Shown: piece after piece, positions 22,801-33,790 of the stretch
Layout of the letters: every line of letters starts with the position of its first letter
How positions within the stretch are numbered: the first letter of the stretch is position 1
NCBI RefSeq assembly: GCF_029867415.1
Contig: NC_081182.1
Coordinates: forward strand, 46,260,317-46,324,316
DNA from: Vicia villosa
Taxonomy: Eukaryota > Streptophyta > Magnoliopsida > Fabales > Fabaceae
Reading direction: 5' to 3'
DNA length: 64,000 bases
Program-made: the position numbers and the translations under genes
Notes under the pieces: model-generated
Told to the model about the DNA's origin: nothing
Database searches by the model: none
The model's input: only the letters and a program-made list of their open reading frames with translations

Positions 22801-25800
22801 TAGTGGCAAAGGCATCTACTTAAATCTGTGGTAAGACATCATGACCCATTTTCTTAGCAAAAATGGCATATATTCAGTCTCTTTTTGGACATGGCCATGA
22901 AACACCAACCTCTATTTATGTTGGATATCAAGAATGCATTCCTACATGGTGACTAGGAGGAGGAGAATTACATGGAGCAACCTCCTGGAATTGCTGCTCA
23001 TGAGAAGTGTAATCTGGTAAGCCAATTCCATAAGTCTTTGGATGGTTTGAAACAATCACCTCAGGCATGGTTTGAAAGTTTTAGCAAAGAATTACAACAA
23101 TTTGAGATGATACATTGTGAAGCAGATTACTCTGTTTTTATCAAATGCTCCTCGTCAAACAAGTATATCTATCTAGTGGTTTATCTTGATGACATTGTGA
23201 TTACCGGTGATGATTTTAAGGTATTGAGGCATTAAAACAACATATTTCAAAACTTTCATATTAACGACTTGGGTCCTCTTTGTTACTTTCTTGGAATTGA
23301 GTTGGCTCAATCGAAGTCAGGTATTTTTAATTCCCAAAGAAAGTATGCTGTTGATATTATGGAAGAGACATGTCTTGCAGATTGCAAACTAGTTGATACT
23401 CTTACGAATCCTAATGTAAAGCTTCTTCCTAATCAGGGGGAACCCTATACTGATCCAATTAGATACTGAAAATTTATGGACAAATTGAATTACCTCACCA
23501 TGATTAGATCTGTTATATCTTTTCCGGTTAGTGTAGATTTTCAACTCTCCTTGTGATAACCATTAGCATGCAATTATTCAAATTCCTAAATACATTAAAG
23601 CATCGCCTGGAAAGGTTTTTAATGCAAGAGGCAACATTGATATCATTGGATATTCATATGCTGATTCGGCAGGAAATGCAAGTGATAGACAACCTACATC
23701 AGATTAGTGTTTTCATTGATGGAAATATGATTTCATGGAAGAGCAAAAAGCAAATTGTCGTTACCCGATCAAGTACAAAGGATGAGTATTGAGCCATGGA
23801 TATGCCACATGTGAATTATGCCCCTCTCTCCTCGTGTCCTAATTATGTGTGTCCACTGTCCACCTCTTTCACTAACCAATAAACCTAACAATAAAAGCAT
23901 AACAAACACTTTTGCTCTGAAGAATACCACCCCCTCAAAATTAACCTATCCCTCTAAGGTTCAATCTAACAGTTGATAGAAACACTTCTGTCCTGGACCT
24001 ATGATCTATGTTGCTGACTTGCTGTTGGAATAATAAGGGAATGGTTGCTTATATCGTTCAATTCCATTTGCTTGGGTTTGGGCCATTGTGTTTTGAATAA
24101 AGGTTAAAGTAGAACCTGCTCTTTTTCACTAATATTGTAACTATGACCAATTTGGGTTTGGCTCTCTAGTTTGAAAGAAATGGACCCAACATATAAAAAC
24201 CTACATTTTTGCTCCATACGCCCCTCATCGAAATCCAACCTTTCCTTGACCTATTCTTTGCCGTTGTAGCCCAGAGGAGAGTGAAGCTCAAACAAAGGGC
24301 ATAGAGCGATGTGCAAACAGCTCACACTGGCAGAAACCCAATTACTAAAGAGAAAATCAGCTGACAAACTCAGTTGAAGGAGGCTGGCACAGTTTGCCGC
24401 CAGATTTAAGCTTGACATCCTGTTGACACCTTCACTTTAAACCCAGAAAACTGATTTTTGTAACAAACTAGAGAAATTCAACCAGTGTAACTCAGTTGGT
24501 ACTTGCACCAGTGAAATCACGAAGATTAGAGATCCAAGTGATTTCACAAGTTAGCACAAATGACTCAAGCAATGTTTCAATTCAGTTTGGGATCAGGATT
24601 GTTCAGTGTCGAAGATTGATCTTATGAGTTAAAACACGGTTTTACCTTGCTTGTAGGCCCCCAACCACTAACTGCCGGCGTCTGTCGGCTCAGGTAGGGT
24701 GAAAGTATGGCAGGACATTGACCAACTTTCATTTTCATGACTGCCATGCATAGTAATTCTGCCGATGCCGACAACTGAAGCGTGTCGTATGCGTCTCATA
24801 CTGGTGTAGGACACCGATTTGAAGAGTGTCGAAGCAGAAAAAAAACCATTTATTTGAGGATACTTGTCTGACTTTTCCGACACATGTAGTACGAGTATCA
24901 TACAAGCATCGGACTCCGACGCGTGTCCCCGTGCTTCATGTAGCTAAAAGACTGCCTACATCTCTTCCTAGACCCTGCCAAGGTTGGATTTTCATATCCA
25001 CCAGGCTGCCTTATTTTGTCCTGTGAAAGAATATGTAGGTATACAATGTGACTAATCATTGAACTTGTTTTTTTAGCTTCCAATTCCCAAATGTATCATC
25101 AATAGGTTTGTTTTCTATGCATGTAGTTTATATTATGGAGTGTGTGGATGTTCTTTTAAACCGATATATTTATACTGGGAAGTGTAGTCGTTCTTTTAAG
25201 CCAATATCTCAGCCTGTTTGATGGATAAGGGTGGCCATCTGTTCATCTAATTGCAATCTGTTGTTCTTAGATGGATAGTGGCCTTATATTAGGAAACCTG
25301 GAACACCTAACTACGCCTCATTTATCAAACCCTGATTGATTATACAATACTCCTTCCATAATAAAATTTAAGCAAAAACTTGCCTATATTTTTGTTATGG
25401 AGGGAGTATTAATTTGTATCTTATTTTTTGTGTTCTTTGTTTAAGTGTGATTCTTTGCTGTGGTTCATCTCTAATATTTTGCTGTTCTTCAGTGTCTGCC
25501 GTATTTAGCTTGGCTGATAAGCTTCAGCCTGCCATCATATTCATCGATGAAGTTGACAGTTTTTTGGGTCAACGCCGTTCATCAGATCACGAGGCTATGC
25601 TAAATATGAAAACCGAGTTCATGGCTCTATGGGACGGATTCACCACCAACAGTAAGATTTAAATTACTTATCGTGTAGGTTTTATTTGGTCTAAAATTTC
25701 AAAACAAGTGATAATTTTTATGGATATTTAGTTATTATCCGACTGCTTTATGTTATTTTTTTTATTTTTGTGTAGAGAATGCTCGAGTTATGGTACTTGC

Positions 25801-26391
25801 AGCAACTAATCGCCCTTCTGAACTTGACGAAGCAATACTACGGCGACTTCCTCAAGCTTTTGAAATTGGATATCCAAGCCGGAAAGAGAGGGCTGAGATA
25901 TTGAAGGTTATCTTAAAGGGGGAAAGTATCGAAAACAACATAGATTTCAATCATATAGCGGGATTATGTAAGGGTTACACTGGTTCAGATCTATTCGATC
26001 TTTGCAAGAAGGCTGCATATTTTCCTGTTAGAGAGCTACTGGATAATGAAAAGAGAGGGAAACAAACTCATGTTAGTATATTTCTCATTTTCTTCTACAT
26101 TCTTCTACATTCTTCATTGCCTTAATGATGAAAATTAGTAAGCTGATTTATTTCTTTTTCGCGTTTCAGGAACCTAGACCATTATCGCAATTAGATTTGG
26201 AGAAGGCCCTTGCCACTTCACAGAAGACAACCGTTGCTGCAAATGAATACGATAGAATGAACCAACAGTCATCATCAAGACGGACGTTTCCCGATGAGGG
26301 TGATTTTGATGTTCAAGCTGCAATCAAGGAAATCTCTAAGCTTATGGGTTCCCACATGATTAACCTCCAATTAGATTCCCAGGATGCTTAA
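19865..26391 (+). CDS. MSP1: Msp1/ATAD1-type AAA-ATPase, copy 2
   Basis: Five exons: 19865-20053, 20154-20454, 25493-25651, 25776-26071 and 26170-26391. All are GT-AG and in frame, giving 388 residues. The exon plan matches copy 1: exons 2-4 have identical lengths (301, 159, 296), and exons 1 and 5 differ by 9 bases in opposite directions. It has an N-terminal hydrophobic anchor (about 10-30), Walker A GPPGTGKT (123-130), [10 protein letters not shown] pore-loop region (154-163), Walker B IIFIDE (178-183), sensor-1 Asn 228 and arginine pair 239-240. Over the 100 residues of exon 2 it differs from copy 1 at about ten positions, mostly conservative. The start MTDTKFLQE fits plant homologues better than the start of copy 1. 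Intron 2 is 5,038 bp and carries a dead copia fragment and a Stowaway MITE. No lesion seen; probably functional. Confidence 0.92.
20455..22639 (+). other. 5' part of intron 2, AAA copy 2
   Basis: Non-coding, AT-rich. 21225-21420 is more GC-rich (ATGCCGGTTTTTGGGC, CGACGCGTCGGCGCC) and may be an old repeat. Nothing identifiable as a gene. 22284-22541 has a Pro/Ser/Thr-rich open frame that may be a pol-linker relic of the copia element that follows. Confidence 0.35.
22640..23800 (+). pseudogene. Ty1/copia reverse transcriptase-RNase H fragment in intron 2
   Basis: Frames are broken, but the pol order is clear. First comes the RT N-terminal part [16 protein letters not shown] (about 22675). Then [14 protein letters not shown] (about 23040) and the catalytic-type [15 protein letters not shown] (23170-23215). 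Then [16 protein letters not shown] (about 23262), and the RNase H end [19 protein letters not shown] (about 23735-23792). Stops and frameshifts are many, and no gag, integrase or LTR is recognisable, so it is an old remnant on the same strand as the host gene. Confidence 0.85.
23815..24760 (+). mobile_element. 3' non-coding remnant of the intronic copia element
   Basis: Directly follows the RNase H fragment. It shares blocks with 2640-3420 in the paralogous intron, so part of the insertion predates the gene duplication. No LTR pair was found. A TGTAACTCAGTTGGTA motif near 24490 looks like a pol III A box but has no partner B box. Confidence 0.45.
25348..25408. mobile_element. Stowaway-type MITE, 57 bp
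   Basis: Inverted repeats CTCCTTCCATAATAAAA at the left and the complement of TTTTTGTTATGGAGGGAG at the right, flanked by TA on both sides. CTCCCTCC ends with TA duplication are the Stowaway/Tc1-mariner hallmark. Very short, so an internal-deletion form. It ends about 84 bp before exon 3 of AAA copy 2. Confidence 0.8.
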
Positions 26392-27120
26392 AATTGAGTT
26401 TCTTTTGAACACTCTTCTACTTCCATTTAGTATAGTCCAGATTGTAATATAACATAATACTCTTGTATAACACAATCTATATTTTGCCAAATTTTATCAG
26501 TAAACACTGTTCGGTAATGCAATTGTGTTTCTGTTGTTCCATGCAGTGACCTGACATATAATGATTGAGATTTTGGAGAAGTAACGTGCTTTGGAGTGGG
26601 ATGAGTAGGGTTATACTTTACTCAACGTGGGTTGGTAATTCATACATGTGTATTTGTTGTCTTTTAGGTCCACAAGCATATGTGATGATTCACTTTAACA
26701 TTTGAAAGTCGAAAGTTCTTCCCATCCACATTTATTCATGATGGTTAAGGACCACAGATTTGAACTTTCCAACCTCAAAACATATTTCTACAGTGAATGC
26801 TTTAGGACCACCACTTAGGAAGCATATACTCTAGAGTTTGTTCATCATTACTTGACCACTTTTAACGTTGGAGTAAAACATGTCTGTTTAACAAATTATA
26901 GATACTGAAATAGTGAGTGATGCATGATTGAACACAACTAAGATGTCACATTAATATTTTTGTTGGTGGGTGAAGAGTTGGGTGCTGATAATGTATTTTT
27001 CTCAAGCTCTCTAGTTTGAATTTTGTCATGTGGGCTTTACATTGCTCTGATATTAAACGAGGTTTCTGCATGAGACTTTATAGGATTTTGCTTGACATTA
27101 AATGAGGCTCTTGTCGGTAG
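26392..27120. other. 3' flank of AAA copy 2, no gene seen
   Basis: Presumed 3' untranslated region in the first 100-150 bases, then AT-rich sequence with no recognisable ORF or repeat ends. Confidence 0.4.
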
Positions 27121-27123
27121 ATG

Positions 27124-27635
27124 GTAGGGATGGCAAAATGGGTCTATTCTTGTGGGGTGGTAATAAAATGGATCCTGTCTGTTGGACATGTCTGTTTTGT
27201 CTGCACTTTTTTGCAGGACAAATCAAGGTTTTAAGTCTGCACTTTCTAGTATGTCCCTCTCCTACTCTGTTTTTTTTTTCCAGGTAGAAATGACAATTGG
27301 ACCCATCTGTAGTAGGTACCCTCCAAATTTACCCACCACGGGTAAGATAAACATCTACAAAATGAGCTCAGACACGGACACAAGCAATCTGGTATGAGCG
27401 TAGGTAAGAGTACCTTAGTATCCACTCCGCTCCACATCTGTATGATATATATTTTTATTTTTATTAAGTAATATATAACACATGTTAATTTATAACTTAA
27501 ATACGTATTTATTAAACTTATAAGCATCTATCTTAATATAACGGTTTGTTCACTTTTTAACTCAACAATAATATCACTTAATTTTTTTTAATGTTGTTAA
27601 AAACTTAAAATCACATGATAAATTATAATTAAGCG

Positions 27636-27714
<79 letters not shown>

Positions 27715-27873
27715 GAAATGCGGGTAAACGAGTACCAATTTGAGTACTTAGGCACCCATAGCATACAAATACATGTATAAATATTGGTGCCCACGCGCGT
27801 ATGGGCTCTGGAATTTTTTAAATTGCAGATATGAGGATGAATACTATAATAATATTCTGTCCAAATCTTATCT
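27124..27873. mobile_element. Degenerate hAT-like element(s)
   Basis: The left end TAGGGATGGCAAAATGGG and right end GCATCCCTA are partial inverted repeats of the TAGGG type. GGGTA/TACCC-rich sub-terminal blocks lie at 27300-27440 and 27716-27800. No matching 8-bp target duplication was found, so the ends are uncertain. It contains the ATT microsatellite. Confidence 0.35.
27636..27714. repeat. (ATT)n microsatellite
   Basis: About 26 uninterrupted ATT/TTA units. The poly-Asn ORF across it is spurious. Confidence 0.95.
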
Positions 27874-27937
27874 ATTGCATCCCTATTTGCATGTTTACAT
27901 GCGCGGACATTAACATGAAAATTTATAATTTATAAAT

Positions 27938-28138
27938 GGGTTAAATAGTGTTTACCCCCCTGCCAAATAAGCGATATTCGGTTTTCCCCCTCATTAAAAA
28001 AAAATTTAGCCTTGGCCCCTTAACAAATAAAGATTCTCCAGAGGGAAACCTTAATGAGGGAGATTCCATCAGAACAGCCTACGTGTAATGGATCTTCTGG
28101 CTTATGTGGCATGGGGGTGACACGGTGGCAGTGTCTTC
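27938..28138 (+). repeat. MULE left terminal inverted repeat
   Basis: Starts GGGTTAAATAGTGTTTACCC and pairs with 32507-32707. The only mismatch seen is T here versus C (complemented) at about 27953. Ends at GGCAGTGTCTTC. Confidence 0.95.
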
Positions 28139-28309
28139 CTCTATAATTTGGGATTTAGGGTTCACGATGTCATCTCATTCTGATTTTCTTCCATTCTTGC
28201 TTCTTCAGGGCCAATCGTGGGTGGGTTTATTCCCAAATATTAGGGTTCATCCTCTCTTCGTGGTTCCAGTTGCTTCATCCTCTCTTCGTTCATACTCTCA
28301 CCTGTGGAA

Positions 28310-28768
28310 ATGAAAACCAGTAAAAGCATCGGTAGCTGCAATTCCTACACCTCCAACGTGAATTTCAAGATCCCCACCTGTGGATGCAGTCGTCCCATGA
28401 AGATGTGGGTAGCTAAGACGTCCAAGAATCGCAGACGAAAATTCTGGAAGTGCAAGAATGCAGGAGTAAGGTTTTAGGTATTTCATTTTTTTGTTAAATG
28501 GGTTTACTGAACATTGAATAAGATTGTTGTTTTGTAATTGTTGCAGATGGATCATAGTTGTGATTTTTTTATTTGGGATGACGAAATCAGCAGTTCAGAA
28601 CATTTATGCAAGGACTGTGAATTGGCAAATATGAAGGTTAAGTTGATGGAAGGAATTCTGGAAAAAACCAAATTGAAGCAGGCTGTTTTGAAGAGAAGCA
28701 TTTCCCATCTGAAATTGGCATTGTTTATGTCCTGGTTTTTGTTTGGTGTAATGTACACATATATGTAA
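28310..28768 (+). CDS. GRF-type zinc-finger protein encoded by the MULE
   Basis: Two exons, 28310-28465 and 28547-28768, joined by an 81-bp GT-AG intron, giving 125 residues. Exon 1 holds CGCSRPMKM (Cys 24 and 26), KTSKNRRRKFWKCKN (Cys 48), and exon 2 continues with CDFFIWDDE (Cys 57). The spacing CxC-x21-C-x8-C and the FF.W ending are the hallmark of GRF zinc fingers, a family seen in nucleic-acid-binding proteins. A second CxxC-like pair (HLCKDCE) and a Lys-rich, coiled-coil-like segment follow, then a hydrophobic C-terminal helix (about residues 105-125) that could anchor a membrane. The start is 172 bp inside the left terminal repeat and the gene converges on the transposase. It occupies the place that mudrB has in maize MuDR but is unrelated in motif. 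Function unknown; accessory role is inferred. Confidence 0.8.
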
Positions 28769-29129
28769 TGAAATGAAGTCATATTTGAGACAAAAATGTA
28801 ACTGACAGTTATATGCAATGTAATGTGTTTTTGTTAACAGAAAAAATGTGACTCATATTTGAGACAATATTGTGATTTAGTATGATTCATTAAATTGTTA
28901 TAATTTGTTGTAAAATTTGGTTGATAATGTAGCATAAAATTACTTAACAGAAAAAATGGATAACAAAAGGATATCATTACTTAACAGACAAAATGGATAA
29001 CAAAAGGACAACCATTGTACCAATATTGTACCAAAATACATCATCATTGTACATCCAAAAAAAGCACATAAACAAAATATTGAAGTTCACTAGCATTATA
29101 CATAACTAGGACTTATACATAATCATGAC
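28769..29129. other. Convergent intergenic gap of the MULE
   Basis: AT-rich, no ORF. It contains a short direct repeat (CTTAACAGA.AAAATGGATAAC at about 28944 and 28980). Presumably holds both 3' ends and polyadenylation signals. Confidence 0.5.
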
Positions 29130-32100
29130 TTAATAGTTCTTCTTCAATTTCTTCTTCCCACGCCTTGACTCATCATTGTTATCTTCATCAGTCACTGATA
29201 TTGGTTGTTCAGAGGTAGCACCTGGGCCAGTTATTGGTTTTTTAAACCAGAACAACTTCTGTCTTTCACTTGTCCTCCTCTTGATTGGCTTGGTAGGTGA
29301 CATCTTTTTCTTACCTCTCCTTTGTGAGGCTCCATCCACAGCAGAGCATTGGGTAGAGTTAAACTCTGGCAGGCTTGAGATCACATCATCAGTAATGTCT
29401 CCAAAAAAATCAGTCTGATTTGTCTCAGTTTGAACTCCATCTGTTGCAGCACTTTGGACTCCATCAGTTGCAGCAGTTTGGGTCACTGCAGTTGCACCAG
29501 ACTCAGCTCCATGAGTTGCATCAGTTTGAACTCCATCAGTTGCATCACTTTGGGGAACATCAGTTGCACCAGTCTCAGCTCCATGAGTTGCAGTAGTTTG
29601 AGCATCCAACTTAACCTTTTTCTACATGAATGAAGAACAGCATTTGTTAATTTCATATACAGGTTGAAAAAACATTTTGAGTTGTAATAGGGAGTAGACA
29701 TACCTTTCTTTTAAGTGCATTGGGATTCTGAGTTGTGCTTTTGCAAGTTTGAGCATTGTGACCAAATTTGTCACAAATGGTGCACCTATAAGACACACCT
29801 GGTAATCTCCTTCTTCTAGCACCTTCTTCTCCACACTCCCTAATCCTTAATTTCTTAGGCCTGCCAGGACCTCTCTTGTACATGGGGGGCATTATTGGAT
29901 CAGCATCTACCTCAGGCCACATTTCTTCACCATTGATTGGACTTATAGGAAAACTATAACATATGGCATACTTGTCCCTATGATAGCAACTGTCTACAAA
30001 GTCTTCTGGATTCTGTTGTCTGAAAGATAGAGCAGCAATAGCATGTCTACAAGGGATGCCAACTAGCTCCCAGAAATTACAAGTACAACTTCTCTTAGCA
30101 ATGTCAACTACAAACTTCTGACCATTATATGAATGATTCACCTCAAATGTCTCATCCATTGCCCAAGTGGGCAACCAATGCCCACTTAGCATGACTTCTT
30201 TATCAAGTCTCTTCCTAGGTATTGGCATTACTTTATGAGGCCATTTTTTTAGTTTGGCTGATGAGGCAGAACATCTATTCATCAAGTACAGCCTAATCCA
30301 CTCACACATGGTCAAAATAGGTTTGTCTCTTACACTTAAAATAGTAGCATTAAATGATTCAGATATGTTATTCATTAGTACATCACATTTAGGGTAAAAG
30401 GAAAAAGCATGCTTACACCATGACTTTGGAGGAACACCCATTAACCATGTCCAGGCATCAAGATCTATCAACTTCAATTCATTCATCTTTTGTAACCAGC
30501 CTTGGTAGTAAGTGGCTTTTGCAGCCTCCATCATTAGATCTCTAATGAGTGCACCCCCTCCAAATTTTTTCCTGAAATTGGCATATAGATGCCTTAAACA
30601 AACCCTGTGCTCAATTCTCTCAAACATCTCTTCAAAGACTGCAACAAGACCCTGCAAGTTGAATTACATTAGTAACACACAACAATAACTATAGAGGTTG
30701 ACAAAAGTCTCATGAAAACATACCTTTTGTTGGTCTGATATGAACACATATCTGTTGCTCTGGCCCACATCATTCATCAACAGCTCCAAGAACCACTTCC
30801 AGCTTTCTTTTGTTTCTGTCTCCACAACCCCAAAAGCAAGTGGAAAATACTGATCATTAGGGTCCCTCCCTACAGCAATTAGCAATTGACCACCATACTT
30901 TGTTTTAAGATGGCAGCCATCCACTCCCACAAAGGGCCTACATCCATTAATGAAACCCTTTTTACATCCCTCAAAGCAGAAATAGAAGCAACCAAATCTT
31001 GGTGGGATTGTTGGGTTAGGCCTTTCAACAGTTATAGCCAAAGTGTTTCCAGGGCTGGCCCTTAATAACTCTGCAGCATACCTCCTCAATATTGCATATT
31101 GCCTATCTGCATCTCCCTCCAACATCTTCTTGGCTATGAGTTTTGCTTTCCAAGCCCTACAAACAGTTATACCTACAGAGTAATTTTGCCTCAGATCTTG
31201 TATAATATCAGTGATTCTGACATCTTGTGAGGTCTGCATCTTCTTCAAAACAATCTTAGCCACCCACCTTGAATTTGCAGATTTATTGTCTAAAACCCTA
31301 GCACAAGTGTGTTTGTCTACAATGGTTTTTATAGCAAATGTCCTCTTGTGGCCCACTTTGGAGCATAGCATTAAAAACCCACAAGTGGCCCTGCACACCA
31401 CCCTAACCCTATCACTTTCATTTTTGACAAAAGTAATTTGTCTCCCATTTAATACAGACCATTCACGTATGGCATACCTAAATTCATCTAGGGAGTTGAA
31501 TTCCATACCCCACTGAAATTTAAAATCCCTATTTAAATGCTCCTTTTTGAACTTTTCAAACTTTTGGACTTTAGCTTTCTCACTGTCAGACAAATCAGGG
31601 TCAGAACTTTCCAACTCATCACTAACATATTCATCTTCCTCGCAAGGTTTCTCTTTACTAACACTAACATATTCAGCAACTTTTGGGACCTCTTTCTGTG
31701 GTAAACTTATATCTATCCCCTCAAAACCATCAACAAGCGCAGTGGCCCTCTCATCTTCACTATCACCTAGCCCCTCAACCTCTTCTTCATCACTTCCTTC
31801 CATCTCACCAACCTCATTAACACACCTAGGAAGTCTTACGGTTGCTCCAATATCTACAACATCATGCTCTATAAAAAGTTCCCCGTCAATTCGATTCACA
31901 CAGTTATATGTAGCAAAGTCATAACAATCATCATCCTTTCTAATCTGAAAATAATCTTCATATATTTCACGAATTAGAGTCCAGATTCTATATGTCCCTT
32001 CACGGTAACCCCAACCCATCACCAACCTATGTATACTATCCAAGGTAAACTCTTCTAAACGGAGTCCCGAAACTAACGACGACATACCTCCTCTATAAAT

Positions 32101-32435
32101 CGTACGACCATCGTTCAGAAACACAAACTCCCCACCATATTGGATAACAGCACTGAACTCATCGTTAAACTGAAATAGAATAATCATACATTACAAAAAC
32201 CCAACATTGATACTAATCTTAACTGAAAAAACGAAAGACTAGGTACACATACCTCCTCATCACGAACGGAGGTTCCTCCTTCTTCGTTCTTGTTTGCATG
32301 CCTGACTTGCTTCTCCGTCTTGGGCTTTACCGCCTCCTGCTCCTTTTTCTTCCTTTGCTTGGACTGTGACGGCGGTTTGGTGGCCTTTGACGGTGGCGGA
32401 GCCTTTTTCTTACACACACGCTTCTTCTTCCCCAT
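29130..32435 (-). CDS. mudrA-like: MURA-type MULE transposase
   Basis: Four exons on the minus strand: 32435-32253, 32169-30724, 30651-29704 and 29621-29130. Junctions are GT-AG, giving about 1,022 residues. Domains in order: a Lys-rich, NLS-like start (1-50); an acidic region (about 175-260); a MuDR-type DNA-binding segment with VCRATCG and DKHTC (about 275-355); and the DDE transposase core. In the core the first Asp is in FVGVDGCHLK (D478), the second in FISDQQK (D540), a CLRH pair lies at 561-564, and the likely Glu is in NISESFN (E641). A SWIM finger CTC..CRH (732-746) and a CCHC knuckle CTICDKFGHNAQTC (833-846) follow. The C-terminal tail has degenerate DATDGVQT-like repeats and a basic end. 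It would bind the 201-bp terminal repeats and catalyse cut-and-paste transposition. No lesion seen. Confidence 0.92.
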
Positions 32436-32506
32436 TTCAAGTTTCTAACAATGTTAAACCCTAAAATTGCAAGGGGGATTATGTATATAAGGATGAAGAA
32501 ATATGA

Positions 32507-32707
32507 GAAGACACTGCCACCGTGTCACCCCCATGCCACATAAGCCAGAAGATCCATTACACGTAGGCTGTTCTGATGGAATCTCCCTCATTAAGGTTTC
32601 CCTCTGGAGAATCTTTATTTGTTAAGGGGCCAAGGCTAAATTTTTTTTTAATGAGGGGGAAAACCGAATATCGCTTATTTGGCAGGGGGGTGAACACTAT
32701 TTAACCC
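32507..32707 (-). repeat. MULE right terminal inverted repeat
   Basis: Complement of 27938-28138 with one visible mismatch. The transposase ATG (32435) lies 72 bp inside it, so the repeat probably carries the promoter, as in maize MuDR. Confidence 0.95.
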
Positions 32708-32834
32708 TTTATAAATCTAAAAAATGCAATGGCCGCAGGGTCGTTTTACCCCGCATTTATTTTTTTATGAAACAAAATAAAATTTTAAACTTGTAGACAA
32801 TGATTTTGATACTTAAATATCAAATTTAAAAAAA

Positions 32835-32838
<4 letters not shown>

Positions 32839-32899
<61 letters not shown>
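32839..32899. repeat. (TA)n microsatellite
   Basis: Pure TA tract about 130 bp beyond the MULE. Confidence 0.9.
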
Positions 32900-32902
<3 letters not shown>

Positions 32903-33790
32903 GTTAATGAATTGGAATGGACTATTCTGTTTAGTACTCTCCATCGTTATCGAAAATCTTGAAATCTTATGGAGATAACATCATGGCCTCACAAATGGTT
33001 GAACGGAAATGAAAAATAATATGATACTGAAAATGGCCTGACAAATGTATTATTTAAGTAACATTGAAATTAGTGTATGTGGATTTTTCGATTTTCTTAT
33101 GGCTACAATCATTTTGACCGTACGTGTTAATTTTTCAGGTTGTAAAGCTTATGATGCTTACTCTATCCTATCTTATCTTGAGCCCTTATTGGTCTTAACA
33201 TAGAGTTGTCCCTATTGTTAATGACATATTCTACGAGATATTATTTGAACATTAAAAATTAAAAAAATCGTATGTGATACCCTAACCCTACATATTTATA
33301 AACCGTTTTGAAGATTTGCAAAGTGAGTTACAAAACAATTTCTTAGATTTTTCATGGTTCATGATTAAATGAGAGTAAGCAGGGAAAATATTATTTAATA
33401 TAATGGATATTGTTTTTGTCTCTCTTTTTTTTACTACGAATCACATTTTGACAATTTTATGCCGGTTAAAAGATGTAAATAATTTTGCAAAAATAAAATA
33501 AAACATGATATAATTTATAGAATTATTTTTTATTAATGACATTGAAAAGTGTAAAGAATAAGAATCAACTGATCTAATGGAAGGAGGAGTGTTGGGTGAG
33601 AATATTGAAACAAAAGATCTATATAAACATATCTTCAAAAAAAGACAATTAAAAAAAAACAATTTAATTCCCATAAAAACAAAATCAGAGATTATAAAAA
33701 ATACAGAAGTAAAACATAACACGAAGATAGTTTGAAAGCGTCTCAATAAAAAATTAATCTAATAAGAATATTAAAATATATTACTAAGGA
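32900..33790. other. Non-coding AT-rich stretch, no gene seen
   Basis: No ORF with recognisable motif and no clear repeat ends. Confidence 0.4.

Larger units (their letters stand above)
27938..32707. mobile_element. Complete two-gene Mutator-like element (MULE)
   Basis: 4,770 bp bounded by 201-bp terminal inverted repeats and a perfect 9-bp target duplication TTTATAAAT (27929-27937 and 32708-32716). It contains a MURA-type transposase gene on the minus strand and a GRF-zinc-finger gene on the plus strand, converging on a gap of about 360 bp. Terminal repeats differ at one visible base, both genes are open and all splice sites are canonical. It therefore looks like a recent and possibly autonomous insertion. 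Confidence 0.93.

Noticed and set aside
24668..25083. Several 60-77 codon ORFs in intron 2 of AAA copy 2
   Set aside because: Intronic, on both strands, no conserved motif.
27597..27794. Poly-Asn ORF
   Set aside because: Translation of the ATT microsatellite.
29176..29633. Cys/Ser-rich plus-strand ORFs
   Set aside because: Antisense of the repeated C-terminal tail of the transposase.
31211..31924. Plus-strand ORFs opposite the MULE transposase
   Set aside because: Shadow frames of the transposase gene on the other strand.
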